The notes under the pieces: model-generated
The model's database searches: none
What the model was told of the DNA's origin: nothing
The model's input: the letters and a program-made list of their open reading frames with translations, nothing else
Position numbers and translations under genes: made by a program
Assembly (NCBI RefSeq): GCF_000003605.2
Contig: NW_003105106.1
Coordinates: 18,202 to 63,816, forward strand
Reading direction: 5' to 3'
Source: Saccoglossus kowalevskii
Taxonomy: Eukaryota; Hemichordata; Enteropneusta; Harrimaniidae
Length of the DNA stretch: 45,615 nucleotides
Shown here: one piece after another, positions 1 through 12,500 of the stretch
Layout: every line of letters begins with the position of its first letter
Position numbering within the stretch: position 1 is the stretch's first letter

Positions 1-1237
1 ATATATAATGTAATTAATTGTAAAGAATGTATGACATCTAAAACTCCTCGCTTTCTTTTCTGTGAAGGGAGGTGTGACGAAATGTCAATATTTTATATCA
101 TAATAAAGTATTTTTGCATTTATACAAATTTATTCATTATAGTAATTGTTCTGTCTTAAGTTCATTTAATCTGATTTGCATATTCAATGGCTGCCTGAGC
201 CGTATTTTGATATATGTTAAGCCCACTCCCTAGAAGAACTAAATAGGGTAGCCATGTGGTCTGAATTTCAGCACTGTGGTAGAATTTGGGTTGAACAGAA
301 GCTGCATGGTTCAGGCGTGGTTTGACGGCTACACGTGGTTGTGCACTTTATGGTTATTTCTTGCATATGTTTCAGGAAACTCTCATGGTTTTGCCTTCTA
401 CCTATATGAAAGTCAACTTCATTGTGTACCGGCATCAACCGAATGCTTTTACGGTAAAGGTTGTGAACTGGTCACTTAAACTACCCGAAAATTACTGCCA
501 CTGAGACTATTGTATGCCGGTTCCACGATACCATGGCTACGCTAAGAAGTCCTGCTTTCTACAGCCTGCATCGGTTTCAGTGTGGACAATGAACTGCAGT
601 TAAGTACTACATATAGCAAATTTGAATTTCCAAGAAATAACATTTATGTCACCATTTTACGCTAACTACCACAGTGCTCATCGATTGTGACCTCAGCTAG
701 TTATTCATCATGTTGTACAGTTTTTTTTGTAGCTTGTATGTAACAATCACCGTAATGGAAGAGTAACCATTTGTATTCTCTAATTCTCAAATTCTACGTT
801 CAATTACCCATTAATTATTATGACATTAATCCTTGATACAGCCAATGACGGAAGAGAAATCTATGTCAAGGGAAGCCACATGCCCTCATAGATTTTCTTC
901 CACATTAGTAACCCGTGACTGAGGCAAAGTGGCCAGCGCCATCTTGCCCCATCTTCACTTCCCTTTTTTTCTCCACACGGAGGTGCATTGCAGCAAAACA
1001 GTGCGGTTCAGTCAACAGTTTTTTGACTGAGTTTTCTGAGGTACTCATTCTGTGACCATTGGTAACAGTAAGACATGTTGTCTGGTAAGATAACATATTC
1101 TTATTAGGGGACATGTTCTTTTTGTACTGCACACAAACAACCCGGATGATGCATTTGACCTCTTTTGTAGGGCTTAATTGTGTCAGTTTCAACTGTAATT
1201 GTATTCGACTCATATATGCCTTGGTCATTTCTTAGTG
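1..1237. other. Unassigned non-coding sequence
   Basis: AT-rich sequence without a recognisable exon, RNA or repeat. The longest open frame (905-1228, minus) has no family resemblance and lacks coding character. Confidence 0.5.
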
Positions 1238-3060
1238 TAGTTAAAATGGACTCCAAGAAGAGCTCTTATCCTTCCGGGTCATCACCCAATAAATCGACTC
1301 GGTTTGGCAGGAATTGCCACATAGCAAATGTCACCTTTGTTTAGAATGCGTTTGGGGTTTGTGTTTTTTGCCATGAGTGTGTGTGCTTTAATTGGGACCC
1401 GAAAATCTGGGATAGTTTCAAAACCATGTTCATGTTGCCGAGACTGACCGCATTGCCTGTCCTCGGGCTAGTCGCGCCGTCAGTTTGGGCCCTACAGGTG
1501 TGAGTGAGAGCAGTGTCAGTATGAGTGGGAAGTCCTCCTGTTCGACTTGGTACCTTGGGCCGAGCAGTGGTGAAACCAAGGTCTCACCCCCGGACTGGAG
1601 AGCATCCTTGCAGCCTGTTGTTGCAGGCTGAGGTCTGCTTGATCGTGACGGCAAAGGTCGTGTGCCTGGAGCCTAGTTCTTCTATGAGGCCAGTTGTGGG
1701 GTCGTTTGTTGGTCCATCCTCACTGGTACCGGACTTGCCTCCGAGATTCTGGCGATGTTCGAGAGCCTGTCAGGACAAATTTCGTTTCATTCATGTCGGA
1801 TGGACAAGTTGCAGAGCGTGTTGTTAATACCACGCCCTCCCATTCTGGTAGTTCCGTGGCTTCCGTGATCTGAGACGGCCGGATCCAAGGCAACACTGAT
1901 TGCATGGCTCCCCTGGTCCAGCAGATTGCTGAATGTTGTTGGGCGCACAGATGGTGTTGACGGAAGGCGTTGGTCCTCTGCGGAAGAATATAGTACTAAA
2001 ACCCTAGGTTGGGGTGATCTTATGACTAACACCTTCTGCTGGACCAAGCACTATCCAATCGGTACGATGTTGGGTAATGGAGCCAGCAGAGTCTGGAGCA
2101 AAACATCATGCCCCAAACAGGACAGATTCTCAGTATCGTAGTCAGAAACAGTCCACCACACCCTGAGAGCAGAGTTGCGACCCATCAACTTTTGTGGCTA
2201 GCACACAGGAATGTATTACGGTGCATTTCCGGGACTCAGAAGTCTCCGAGGTGGAACGCACCAGCCTCCTAGACCAGTAGACATATATGTTAGCGAGACA
2301 TCACATGGCTATATGTGAAATCCTGCAGTGTCATCTGGCTGTCTTTGCATAGGCTACCTTTGTGCAGAGGGATGTTTTTCAGTGTACTGAGTCGCGGGTT
2401 GCATCACCACCTCAATTACACAGGCTGTTCTTCCTCCACCTTTTTTGATGGGAAGACGGACGGTACAATTTCAAAGCGTCGGGAAGCCACTGACCAGATG
2501 GTACAGATGAGACTCCAAGCGATGAAAACGTGTCAGCCAAAGTCGACACCCACTGTCTAGAAGCAGCCTACTCTTTCTGCGCACCCCCAGGAAGAAGGGA
2601 CCAGGTGGTGGATCCTCTCCTTCCTCAGGTGGTCGCCCCATGTCACAAGAAGCAAGTTTGATGCTTACATCTGCAACAAGGGGGATGGGCAAGTGTTCAG
2701 CTGGGGCAGAGTCTGAACTTACTCTTACAAACCTTGAGAGGACTCACCTCATCGGAGGAGAGTTTGCCCCAATGTAGAATCATCAAACCCATGGCAGCAT
2801 ATCCCTGTCGCACACAGATTGCGTCAATGTATTCTGGCTTGGAACCGATGGGTAACAGACCTTTAGTCTCAGACCAGACAGTTACAAAACTCTGGTTCTA
2901 TCCTTCCCTGTCAATACCTCCTCCCGTTGGGTGCACTGAATGTTGTAGCGATTATGAACAAACTCCAAGATTACTGGGGTCCAATATGTGTAATGTGACC
3001 CATGAAAATGTTCGAAGGTCAGCTGAGTGTCTCTCATCAATGCCAACGGATGAAACAAAT
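1238..3060 (+). mobile_element. Decayed DIRS-like retrotransposon (gag and start of RT)
   Basis: A block clearly richer in GC than its flanks, with coding-like text broken by stops and frameshifts. It opens MDSKKSSYPSGSSPNKSTRF and, after a frameshift, gives cysteine-rich text (RNCHSKCHLC...HECVCFNWDP) like the zinc-binding gag region of DIRS-type elements. Near 2812-2865, HRLRQCILAWNRWVTD resembles the segment opening DIRS reverse transcriptases (R-L-R-x-C-x-x-x-W...T-x-D). No catalytic RT motif or terminal repeat was recognised. The call rests on remembered family patterns and could instead be another retroelement. Confidence 0.4.
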
Positions 3061-3084
3061 CAATATACACAAATATGACTTGCA

Positions 3085-4232
3085 ACTAATTTATTCCAGT
3101 CCCAATATCGCATGACAAGTAACGATTGACTGCAAACAAACAAAAACAGTCAATAAGGCAAATTGCTGTACATAACAATTCATACAGTAAAATACAGCAT
3201 ACAATAAACTACATGACTTAGGAAACAGCGCCCTCAAGCGGGTGAATTCACATTCACTAAATTCTTACAGTAAATATTCATACAGAGCAAATCTGACATA
3301 AACAAAGAAAACACTGAATTAATAAAGCATTCAAGTGTAACATCAACGAGAATGAATAAATGTGCTGTAAATAGCCGATAGTTTAGTTGATCAAACACAA
3401 TTATATGATGTAATGTTCACTGCACAAGTTATTGATAATCTATAGGCACTTGTATCGAGCAGCAGGGAAAGTTTCAGCACATATAAAACACAGCAAATTG
3501 CAAGAAATGTTATTCTCACCGTATTTATAGATTGACCCAGCAACCAACACAATTCTCAGACTTTCAACCAGTCAGGATTAGGAGTGCTCGATGGCAGTAA
3601 AGCAGACGACTTTTACAGAGCTTCACACAGAACTATTCTCTGTCAGCCATCATTTGGAGTCACTGACCTCTGACCTTGGCTTACCCAAACCTGCCACTAG
3701 AGGCGCTGTTTACTTAAACTAACAATTACATACATATGCATGTTGTATAATAAAGTACACTAACTATTTTTGTGGCGACTAAACATAGTCTCAATAACAA
3801 ACATAATAACAATGAATAAATCTATATTTGGCCATAACAAGAATCGTTTGTATCTGTTTGTTTTGACAGAAGTTAATTATTATAATTTTAACTAGTAACG
3901 CAACTATTCAATCTGCATGCAGAATAGATTTAATGTGGATCTAAAAATATACACAAGTTTATCAACAATCTGTTCATGTGTATTTCAAGATATGTGGCAG
4001 CATAAACACAATTCTAGATTTTATTGTTCATGTACTTATTCTCGAGTGGTACAGGGCTTCTGTACTTCTACTCATTAAGAAAAAAATACCACATATAAAG
4101 GAGATCCAACGACACATTTACAGAACCAATAAAACAAAATGACTGGCAAATAATCAACATAGTCAAAACAACTGACAGTAAGATGTATTCGGGCCGTTTG
4201 AGATCATAATGTACCATATATCACATTTAATG
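3085..4232. other. AT-rich non-coding stretch
   Basis: No exon or known element was recognised. TATA-like (tataaaacaca near 3483) and LTR-like text occurs, but no paired repeats were found. Confidence 0.4.
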
Positions 4233-4352
4233 GTTGATGGCCGTCCCGTAGCGTGTGTTAGGATTTCATGTAAACAAATATTGTATTCTACACGCGTCGT
4301 ATACTTCGCTGTAAGTCCCATGTCGAACAAGACGACGCGCGACGACCGCCGC
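4233..4352. repeat. Dispersed repeat family 1, copy 1
   Basis: About 120 bp similar in the same orientation to 32151-32270. Shared landmarks are catgtaaacaaa, tacacg-cgtatac, tgtccc/agtccc, tcgaacA and gacgaccRcc. Two copies 28 kb apart imply a transposable or SINE-like family; no ends or tail were identified. Confidence 0.65.
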
Positions 4353-4735
4353 CCTTTAAACTATGCACTGAGGATTTTAAAACGTACGCGCTATGATATT
4401 ATGTATTTTAATGTGCCTGTAAAATGTGCCAGTAAAATTCCAACTATTTTCTGTTATGTTATTAAGTACAAAATAAATTTTCAAAGCGAAAAATGCGTTT
4501 GAAATTCAATCTACGCTAATTTTATTTTTATGTATTTTAAAACGAGGTTTCTCTTTAGCTTCTCATTTGCATACTCAAATACCCCTTGTGGTGTATGAAG
4601 GGGAACTTGCTGATCAGCGTGAATTGCCGATAATGTATAAGGCCCATTTCATATTCAATTTTCTTGTCTTGTACTAAATTGCCACTCATGTGTAATGTAA
4701 ATTTATTATTTTGTGTATACTAGAATAAAACGTAC

Positions 4736-5159
4736 TAATAACTCAAAATTATGTACGTATTGGAGGCCGTGGCGTGTGTGTGCGTGCGTGAATGGTGTGT
4801 GTTTTAAAACGACTTGTGTGTTTAAAAATGATTGATGTGTGTATTTTAAATGTCTTGTGTATTAAAATGACGTGCGTTTTAAAACGACGTGTGTGTTTTA
4901 AAATGACGTGTGTTTTAAAAATTATGTATGTAAGAATTATTATGTATGAATTACATTAAAACGTCATTTTAATACACACGCCATTTAAAATACACACATC
5001 ATTTTTTTATACACATACATTTGACGAACACATACACACATCAGTCATTTTAAAACGCATACCATTAAAACGCACAGTCACGCCGTCTTTAAAATGCACA
5101 CATCATTTTAAAACACACACGCCACGGCCTCCAATACGTATGTAATTTTGAATTATTAG
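4736..5159. repeat. Fold-back (long inverted repeat) element
   Basis: Left end taataactcaaaattatgta continuing cgtattggaggccgtggcgtg is mirrored by the right end (cacgccacggcctccaatacg, then tatgtaattttgaattatta). The two arms of about 190 bp are filled with degenerate 17-21 bp units of the type GTGTGTTTTAAAACGAC, read in opposite senses. A single strand could fold into a long hairpin. No coding capacity; this is typical of a non-autonomous fold-back DNA transposon. Confidence 0.8.
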
Positions 5160-8100
5160 AATGTAAATTTATTTACATTCCGCGCCTCGTATATTACGTC
5201 ACTGGTGGTCATTTTAGTCTGAAAAAAAGTGGCAATTGTTTCTGATCGCATTAAAACATGAGTGGGTTCTTGTTTTATGATCTAAATCAGAATAGCTGAC
5301 TGGTAGTCCATTTCTCTGACAAAAAGATTTTGTTCTAAATAATTTCATGATGCACATTGCCCGCTCCTTTAATTTTTATCATTATTTATAAATAGTGCAC
5401 AACAAAGTTATTTGAAAATGTTTCATTAAATTACAGTACAAGTGCAAAAACTTGCTCTAGCTTTCATCTGTTCACGTTTGGCCAATCACCATTTACAAAT
5501 GACATTAGAAAATGCAAATCAAATAATATAAACCAACGATAACTGCTTACTGAATACAGTGTCGAGTAATTTAACCATAAACAAGGATGTCAATTTTGAA
5601 TACAGACTATGAGTATTAACAAAGTCCAGGATCTGTCGGTCCTGTGTACTGTTCATATTATTATTGCATGTAAATATCCAGCTGGTTCTGTCGCAAAAAG
5701 TGGCCGTTTCCGTGGGACAACCGACGCGTTAAAGGTGCAACATATTGGGGCCGTCTTACACGTGTCAGTTTCTGCACCGGATGCTATGCGTGCTAGTCAG
5801 GCGAGAAGGAACTGCAGTCGTCGCTTGGAAATCTGTTTTTAAAACATTCAGCTGCACGCGAATATATTGAGTTTACAAAACTTCTAACTAAAACTCGTTT
5901 AATAAATAGAGATCCTCTAAAATAGAGATTGTCTGTCACTGTAAGTTATAGAGCTTAAGAATGCACTAATTTCATATAGACGTCGTGGATCAATGGAGAA
6001 TGTCCGAAGGTGAAACAATAGCGGATACCCTACAAAAAGCCAACTACCAACACAGACGTTATCAAAGACTACATTAGGAAATTAGTGGAAGATCAGAAAA
6101 ATCAAAACACCAAGACGAAGTTTATGTACGATATATGATATAATTTATAAATTGTTTAAACGGTCGGCAATAATTTCGTGAATGTGTCATATGAACATTT
6201 CTGCTTGCACGTTTTCGACACGGCCTATCATTAAGCTAAAGTGCTAAATCATTAGGATACACAGCTAATGTCAATAGAGTAGCCAAGGTGGTAAAAATAG
6301 GTCATGTACTAGCAAACCAACTATCTGCATAGGTGTGTTTCTAATGCATGCTTTTTCATTCATTTATTGTTCTTTTTTTGACATAATATTACATGTAAGA
6401 ACGTAACAAATCCGTCGAGATGTCACGTTTCCTTGTGTTGGCTGTTGCATCTCTTGACTCAATCCTCACGTGTACTACCAACTCCTTCTACCATGTCATC
6501 ACTTGGTGACGCTTGTCAAGATATAAACGGGCTACAGTACTCATTTTGCCCTATCTCACGCTTTTATCGCTTTTTAATGGACCGCATATCACTTTTTCAA
6601 AAGGAAAACCACCACATTTTTATCCAGTTCTTTTTCCCGCTCACTATTTTAAAACACCAAACATGATCACTGGCACATGAGTGGTCGAAATGGTTGTTTT
6701 AATGGAAAAGTTTAAATTCTGAACGGAACTTTGTATCTTGTATCGTTCGCGAACGCAACCTGAACTATGACCTCTTAAGCTTGTTCTGTAAATCAACCGC
6801 ACTTCACAACATGCTGATAGAGAGCGGGACTATGTTCCTTTTTAATCCATGGCTGCCCCTTTCAACCTCGTGATTATCGAAACAGTTAATTCCATTGTGA
6901 GAGGGCACTTTTTGAAGGTAGAAAGGGGAGGGCACACCCGAACATATATGGGGGTGCCTTAATTCTCGTTAATGACATTTAAAATTGAAAGCAGAAACTA
7001 CATAAAAATTATCCAATACTTTGAATGGAAATGTGCGAAATTGCTCCTTGGCTGCTTCTGTTTTCAACACATATCTCGAGTGCTACCTGTGTCCTCAGCT
7101 CACTCATGTTTATACCACGCTGCTGTTCTATTTATTTATTTTACTTTATATTTTATCTCCAAATATAAATTAAAGTAAAATCTAAATAATGTTAACCATG
7201 AATATTATAACATGTAATTCGAAATTGTTGTGGAATTTGTAACTGAAATAAACTTCCCATCCCACCACCTCCCGGCACTTCAGTATATTGTGCACGTCAC
7301 CGGCGTTCGATCCCGGTGTTCAATAATCTGTATAGGAAACCTCTGCCGAAACATCTTAATATGTTGTGTTTGAAAAAGATTATTGGAAAGTTCCCAGTGC
7401 TCATCATAACTCTCCTACATTCCTTTGCATGTAGCCCTGGAGTAAAACTCTTTTCCACCGGGACCAAATTAACAGGGAGTAAAACACAGTATTGGAAGAG
7501 CTGTCAATGCATTGACCAATCACACGAGAGCTCACAAACATCAACGAAATATTTGTTGTCGTATTTTAAGACAGGAGTTAGCACTAAACACAAAAGAATT
7601 CTATAGGATAAAAGTAGGATTTATTCACAAGAATAGTTTTCTGTATATAACGGCACAGAATATGAACCGGATAATCTCACAAAATTTCAAGATTTACTAT
7701 TTTTTATTCAGGAAGTTGAAAACATCGTACGCATAAGAAAATGATTACACAATGCGACAGAATTAGTCAAATAACCATTCTAAACAAATAATTATGTATC
7801 CCTAGAATAAGACATTTTCTTCACAAATAACAAATAATCACCTAGGGAGTATGAATGTATTCCTATTTTGAGCGTATGGGTTGTTCAGTCTTTGTAAAAG
7901 GTCAGTTGTGTAAGTATCACTGTGTTTATTGTTGTTTTTCCAAACAGGAATCATAGTAATCGAAGGCAGATACGACATAATTACCAATTTCGAATGTCAG
8001 TTGAACTGTAGGCAGACGTATTGCTAAACACCTGAGGTAAGAATCAAATACAGCACAGCAACATATATTACAACAGTTGTTATCAATATCCCTTAAAATA

Positions 8101-9271
8101 GCTGACTTTTAAACACCAATGCAATAACATAGATTCTATATAGGCATAATCTACGTCTAATGCTAACAGACGTATTTTTAATCCCACCGTGTACTATTTG
8201 TATTCCATTCTACTAGTTCTACGGGTAATTTTACTACCGATATAAGACAAGGCCTGTTCTATGAACATTTGAGTATCCGCTGATTAAATTTACATGCCAG
8301 TTAGTACACAATATCTTAGATCTCTTCGAAATGACTTTTTCGGGTTTGTCATTAAACACGTGGCCATCTTTATTTTTTTATTTACTAGAAATCGACAAAT
8401 TCAAGATGTATTTGTCCCTTCGATATAACATTTGACATGTGTCATCTACTATACTTGCGCAACCTATCCTTGGAAATCTTGTTCCAACCATGTTCAGGTC
8501 ATGTACCACTGCCATTGCCTATTTTGGATTTGAATTTTTATATACTGAATGAACAACACCTAATACATTGTGACTGAAAATCTATTTTAAGGATAACTAG
8601 TGGCTGACAATAATTGTTGTAATTGTTGGCCATGTATCATATAGGGTTGTTGTGGATATTCCATTTTCACGATATCAGTACAACATTATTCTTTTTCAAT
8701 TTGACCCTGTCCAGTGAAATCGATTGACAGAAACAAAATGCAAATGGTTAGGTATCGTCGGGTCATTGTGATTCGACAGGCAATCGAAATAGCTCACTTA
8801 AATTTTCCCACCTTCATTATGCATTTTCACTTACATTTTTTAAAAAAAATGCGAGTACAACTTACTCTTCTTTGTGTTTGCAATGTTGATCAATATAATA
8901 CAATCCAGTTTAGTGATATATTAACTATGCTTGATCAACCACTAGATGCTCATGTCATATGAACTACGTTGTTTAGCTTTTGAGAATACTATATTCGAAT
9001 GTTAGGTATATGGCTATGACTAACTATAATTCACAAAATTGGCGCTTGTGTTTTATCATAGTAAATATTGCCATTCTTTGTTTCTTCAAACATGTAAAAA
9101 GGCTGAAAAGGGAGCGTTGAATGTTTGTATTACTAAAATTTCAACAAACTATTATCAATACTATTCTTCAAAGTATCTATATGTCATTACTGGTGCAGAC
9201 TTTGAATATATTGAAATGATACATATTCATTAATATTACGTAATGCATGTCTTTTTATTGAAGGTATTTGT
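5160..9271. other. Region 5' of the channel coding start
   Basis: About 4.1 kb without a recognisable coding exon. It probably contains the channel promoter and one or more 5' UTR exons, but no TATA box or first exon could be assigned. A tRNA B-box-like string (gttcgatccc, near 7305) occurs in isolation. Confidence 0.4.
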
Positions 9272-9535
9272 ATGATACAAATCCGGGAGGATAAACGATC
9301 AGCAGCGCCAAGGATGAAAGAATCAGGCAGTCACGATACAGGAAAACATTTGAAAGCTGTGACGGAAGACTATGGGAAAAATACCACGGCCCACGGTGTT
9401 TCTCATATCTTTTCAGCCACACATCCCTGTACCCGATTTACTTGGATGGCTATAGTGCTCCTGGCACTTGTAATTCTTGTAGTGCAAGTGGGTCTATTAA
9501 TCAGTCAATTTCTTGAATACAATGTTAATGTTGAG
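9272..9535 (+). CDS. Channel exon 1: cytosolic N-terminus and TM1
   Basis: Encodes residues 1-88. The N-terminus contains TTAHGVSHIF, in which H41-G42 is the HG motif conserved in DEG/ENaC subunits and needed for gating. A basic/aromatic stretch then leads into a hydrophobic helix at about 56-79 (WMAIVLLALVILVVQVGLLI) that is TM1. The exon ends GAG|GTGAGT in phase 0. The tract ctttttattgaag just upstream (9250-9263) looks like a splice acceptor, so the coding start probably lies inside a second exon whose 5' UTR partner is upstream; Met1 at 9272 is the first Met in frame, and Met15 is an alternative. Confidence 0.85.
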
Positions 9536-12500
9536 GTGAGTAAATTTATATTCATACTATTAGTGAATAAATATATATTGGAATACTCGAAGAGTATTGA
9601 GACGATCCCTCATTCAAGAAAACAGGCATATATATTATTGGATGTGCCATAACAAATCCGAAACACGCATTGTTCATACAGGAATAGACATTCGTCAAAC
9701 AAACGATAAAAACCACAGAACACTTACTGGAATATAAACTACCGCCAAGCAGTAATTCGGCAAAACCAAAGTGTACACTGGCAACACTGCTACACATTTT
9801 ATATCCATGCGCATTTACATGTACTTTATTTATTACGCTTATCTGTAATAATTCTACTACTCCTTAAACCAAGGGACCTTACTAAATTATATTAATATAC
9901 ACATTTCACCATAAAGCCTTAAATAGGTTATCATCTGCGCAGGCGCGGGAATTGGGTCCCAAGCGACGATAACAGCACACGCTAAAAATGCAAAGGCTCA
10001 TGGGTAACGGCTTGTTTGTAAACGCTATGACCATCTGAGGCATGAGCAGGTGGCGACTCCGCCGCTTTAAGTTGCAGCGGGCCGTAATTTTGTGGTTTTT
10101 CACCGGGTGGATATGCATCCTACCATATTAGGAAATGCCAATTCTAAATATGGAATGATTACGCGCTTAAGCGTTCTTTAATGATAAAAACAAACATGGC
10201 TGCCTAGCATACGTCATTACTTTATTTTAAATTTCACCTGAACATTTCATTCACGATGAAACAATCAATTTCTTTGAAAAAATATTATACGGAAATTAAT
10301 GTTCATTTAAATAAAATATAAACCAATGAATTAATTGCGTTGTCTGCCAATATTCAGACGACACACATCAAGTTGCCGCGTAGTCCTGGCAGCTTAGTTT
10401 CGTTAGCCCCAACAACAAATACGTTTATCTAATTATTTCAACAAGTTATTGGCTGATATGGCACTGAATAAGTCTTGGATGGTAAAAGGTCGTGTCTTAA
10501 ATGGCTGAGAAACATGTCAGATGGTCAACTGAGCGTAGCACCAATGTTCCGTACTCACCACGTGACAACCATCGTAACAGTTCGTCCGTTATTCGAGATA
10601 TTGAGTGCATGGCAAATCGCGGGAAGTTCAACCGGCGAATAGACCGAACAAATGAGAACCTCTGATCATCTGCCAGCGACGAGTCCGCGCTGTTGAAATG
10701 TGTCCAGCTTGGATTCGATAATGAAAAATCCTTCCTAAACACGGTTTGGCTCAACAACACAACAACATTCTTCGATCGGAGGGGTCATGTCTAACACTAT
10801 AAAAAGACGTGCGAGTTGTGGTAGTAAAACAGGACACCGATTGGAATATATAGAATATTCCGAGAGAGAGACCAAAACACGATCGGGCAATTAAACAGTG
10901 AACGCCTATTCAAGCCTGCTGCTTTTGCCACATCAAAAAAGCTAGGAAGATGTCCAGTCAATGTAAACAAATCGTTTTTGTTACATCGCCCGGTAGAGAG
11001 GACCACAGTCAGCTGGCGTACAAGTGAAAATAAAATACATGCGACATTTACTATATACGGCATGAACATAAATAATAAGACAAGCTGTGAAACACGTGAC
11101 CGATGGGGTAGTTAATAAATAAATTTAGGATACTAGGTAACGTCAGTATGATGACTGTAGATATTCTATTTATTGTATCAAGCAAAACCCTATAATGAAT
11201 ATACAAATGAATAAACTGTTATAAATAAATAAAAACATATCTTGCCTACACAAATTACATATACAAGAATAATAATGTAGCAATGCATGTACAGAAATAT
11301 TCAATATTGTCGGTAAAAAATTATAATGTATACATATATAAAAAAGTACCTGCAACAATCCCCTTTAAAAGGACATCATCGACCCTATAACATAAATAAA
11401 ATTTACACAGAAATACGGAAAAAATATTTTCTAAAAATACAATAATTCATTCAGGTCAATAATAATAACATAAAATGTTGAGGGAAATTGTTCAGGGTAA
11501 TCGTCATGTCAAAAAGTTACTTGTACATATATTTCACACACCCTATACAGTCAGTACATCACTGGTGATAATAAATACATGTTCCTGACAAAAAAAGTTC
11601 AACTTGATATATCAACTATTTACCGCGGTCACTTAATGTTTCCCTCTCTATGTCAGTAGCTCTAAAGAAGACTAAATGTAATGTTAGGAGGTAGTTGTTC
11701 AAAAATGATAAGATCCATTCATTTTTGACATTTAACTATAATTGGTATTTGTTTCTGTTCTATTGTAACGATTCTGTCATTTTTCCTTGTTTCATTGTTC
11801 ATTTTATCACCTGATCAACTGGACGACTTGGTTCATATTAACATTAGGAAGTAAGGAGAGTAGTTAGTATGTGAATGTGGCTTAACATTGTATGCATATA
11901 TCATTCTGGAGTGGTGTGATACTCCTCAATGTCACGAATTTCACACAGTTCTTTCGATCACTTCACTCTCAAAGTTTTGACCTTGGTCGCTATGCAGTCA
12001 TCTTGCAACACCGTAATCCACTAATCGTTCTTTGACCAACATCTTCGCTACTGTGCATGCACGTTGATTTCTAGTAGTTATAGCCTGGTTAAATTGCCGA
12101 CCATGCTTTTTCCTGACCGTTTCCTTCGACTCAAGTCATCTGCATTCATATTGTGTCTCACTAAACAATATTTTGTACTGAAGTTGAACTGTGACAACTT
12201 GGAAACCCATCCAATTTGTGGCACCAGGCTTTGATATTTCAAGTTAACATAATGTGTGGTTATATGTGTAAACTGCATAGTCAGCTCAAATCAGATATTC
12301 ACAAAACGTCTGAGTCATTGCCCATTTGAAAGCTGTACTTATTCTTGTTGCATTCTGCTGGTTTGGGACTCCTGTAAGCATATGATACAACTACTTATGC
12401 ATGATCTTGTTCTTGTGACAAAACTGCACCCAAGCCTTCAAAACTGGAAATTGTGTGAAGTCATGATGTCCTAACAGGAGCAGCTATCAATGCTTGTTGA

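Noticed and set aside
7302-7320. tRNA B-box-like string gttcgatccc, possible tRNA or SINE
   Set aside because: No A box at the right distance, no cloverleaf pairing and no repeat partner in the window.
9552-9797. Minus-strand open frame overlapping intron 1 beside exon 1
   Set aside because: No family pattern; partly a reading-frame shadow beside exon 1.
10497-11069. Two minus-strand open frames of 87 and 90 codons
   Set aside because: No recognisable domain or splice structure; left as unassigned intron.
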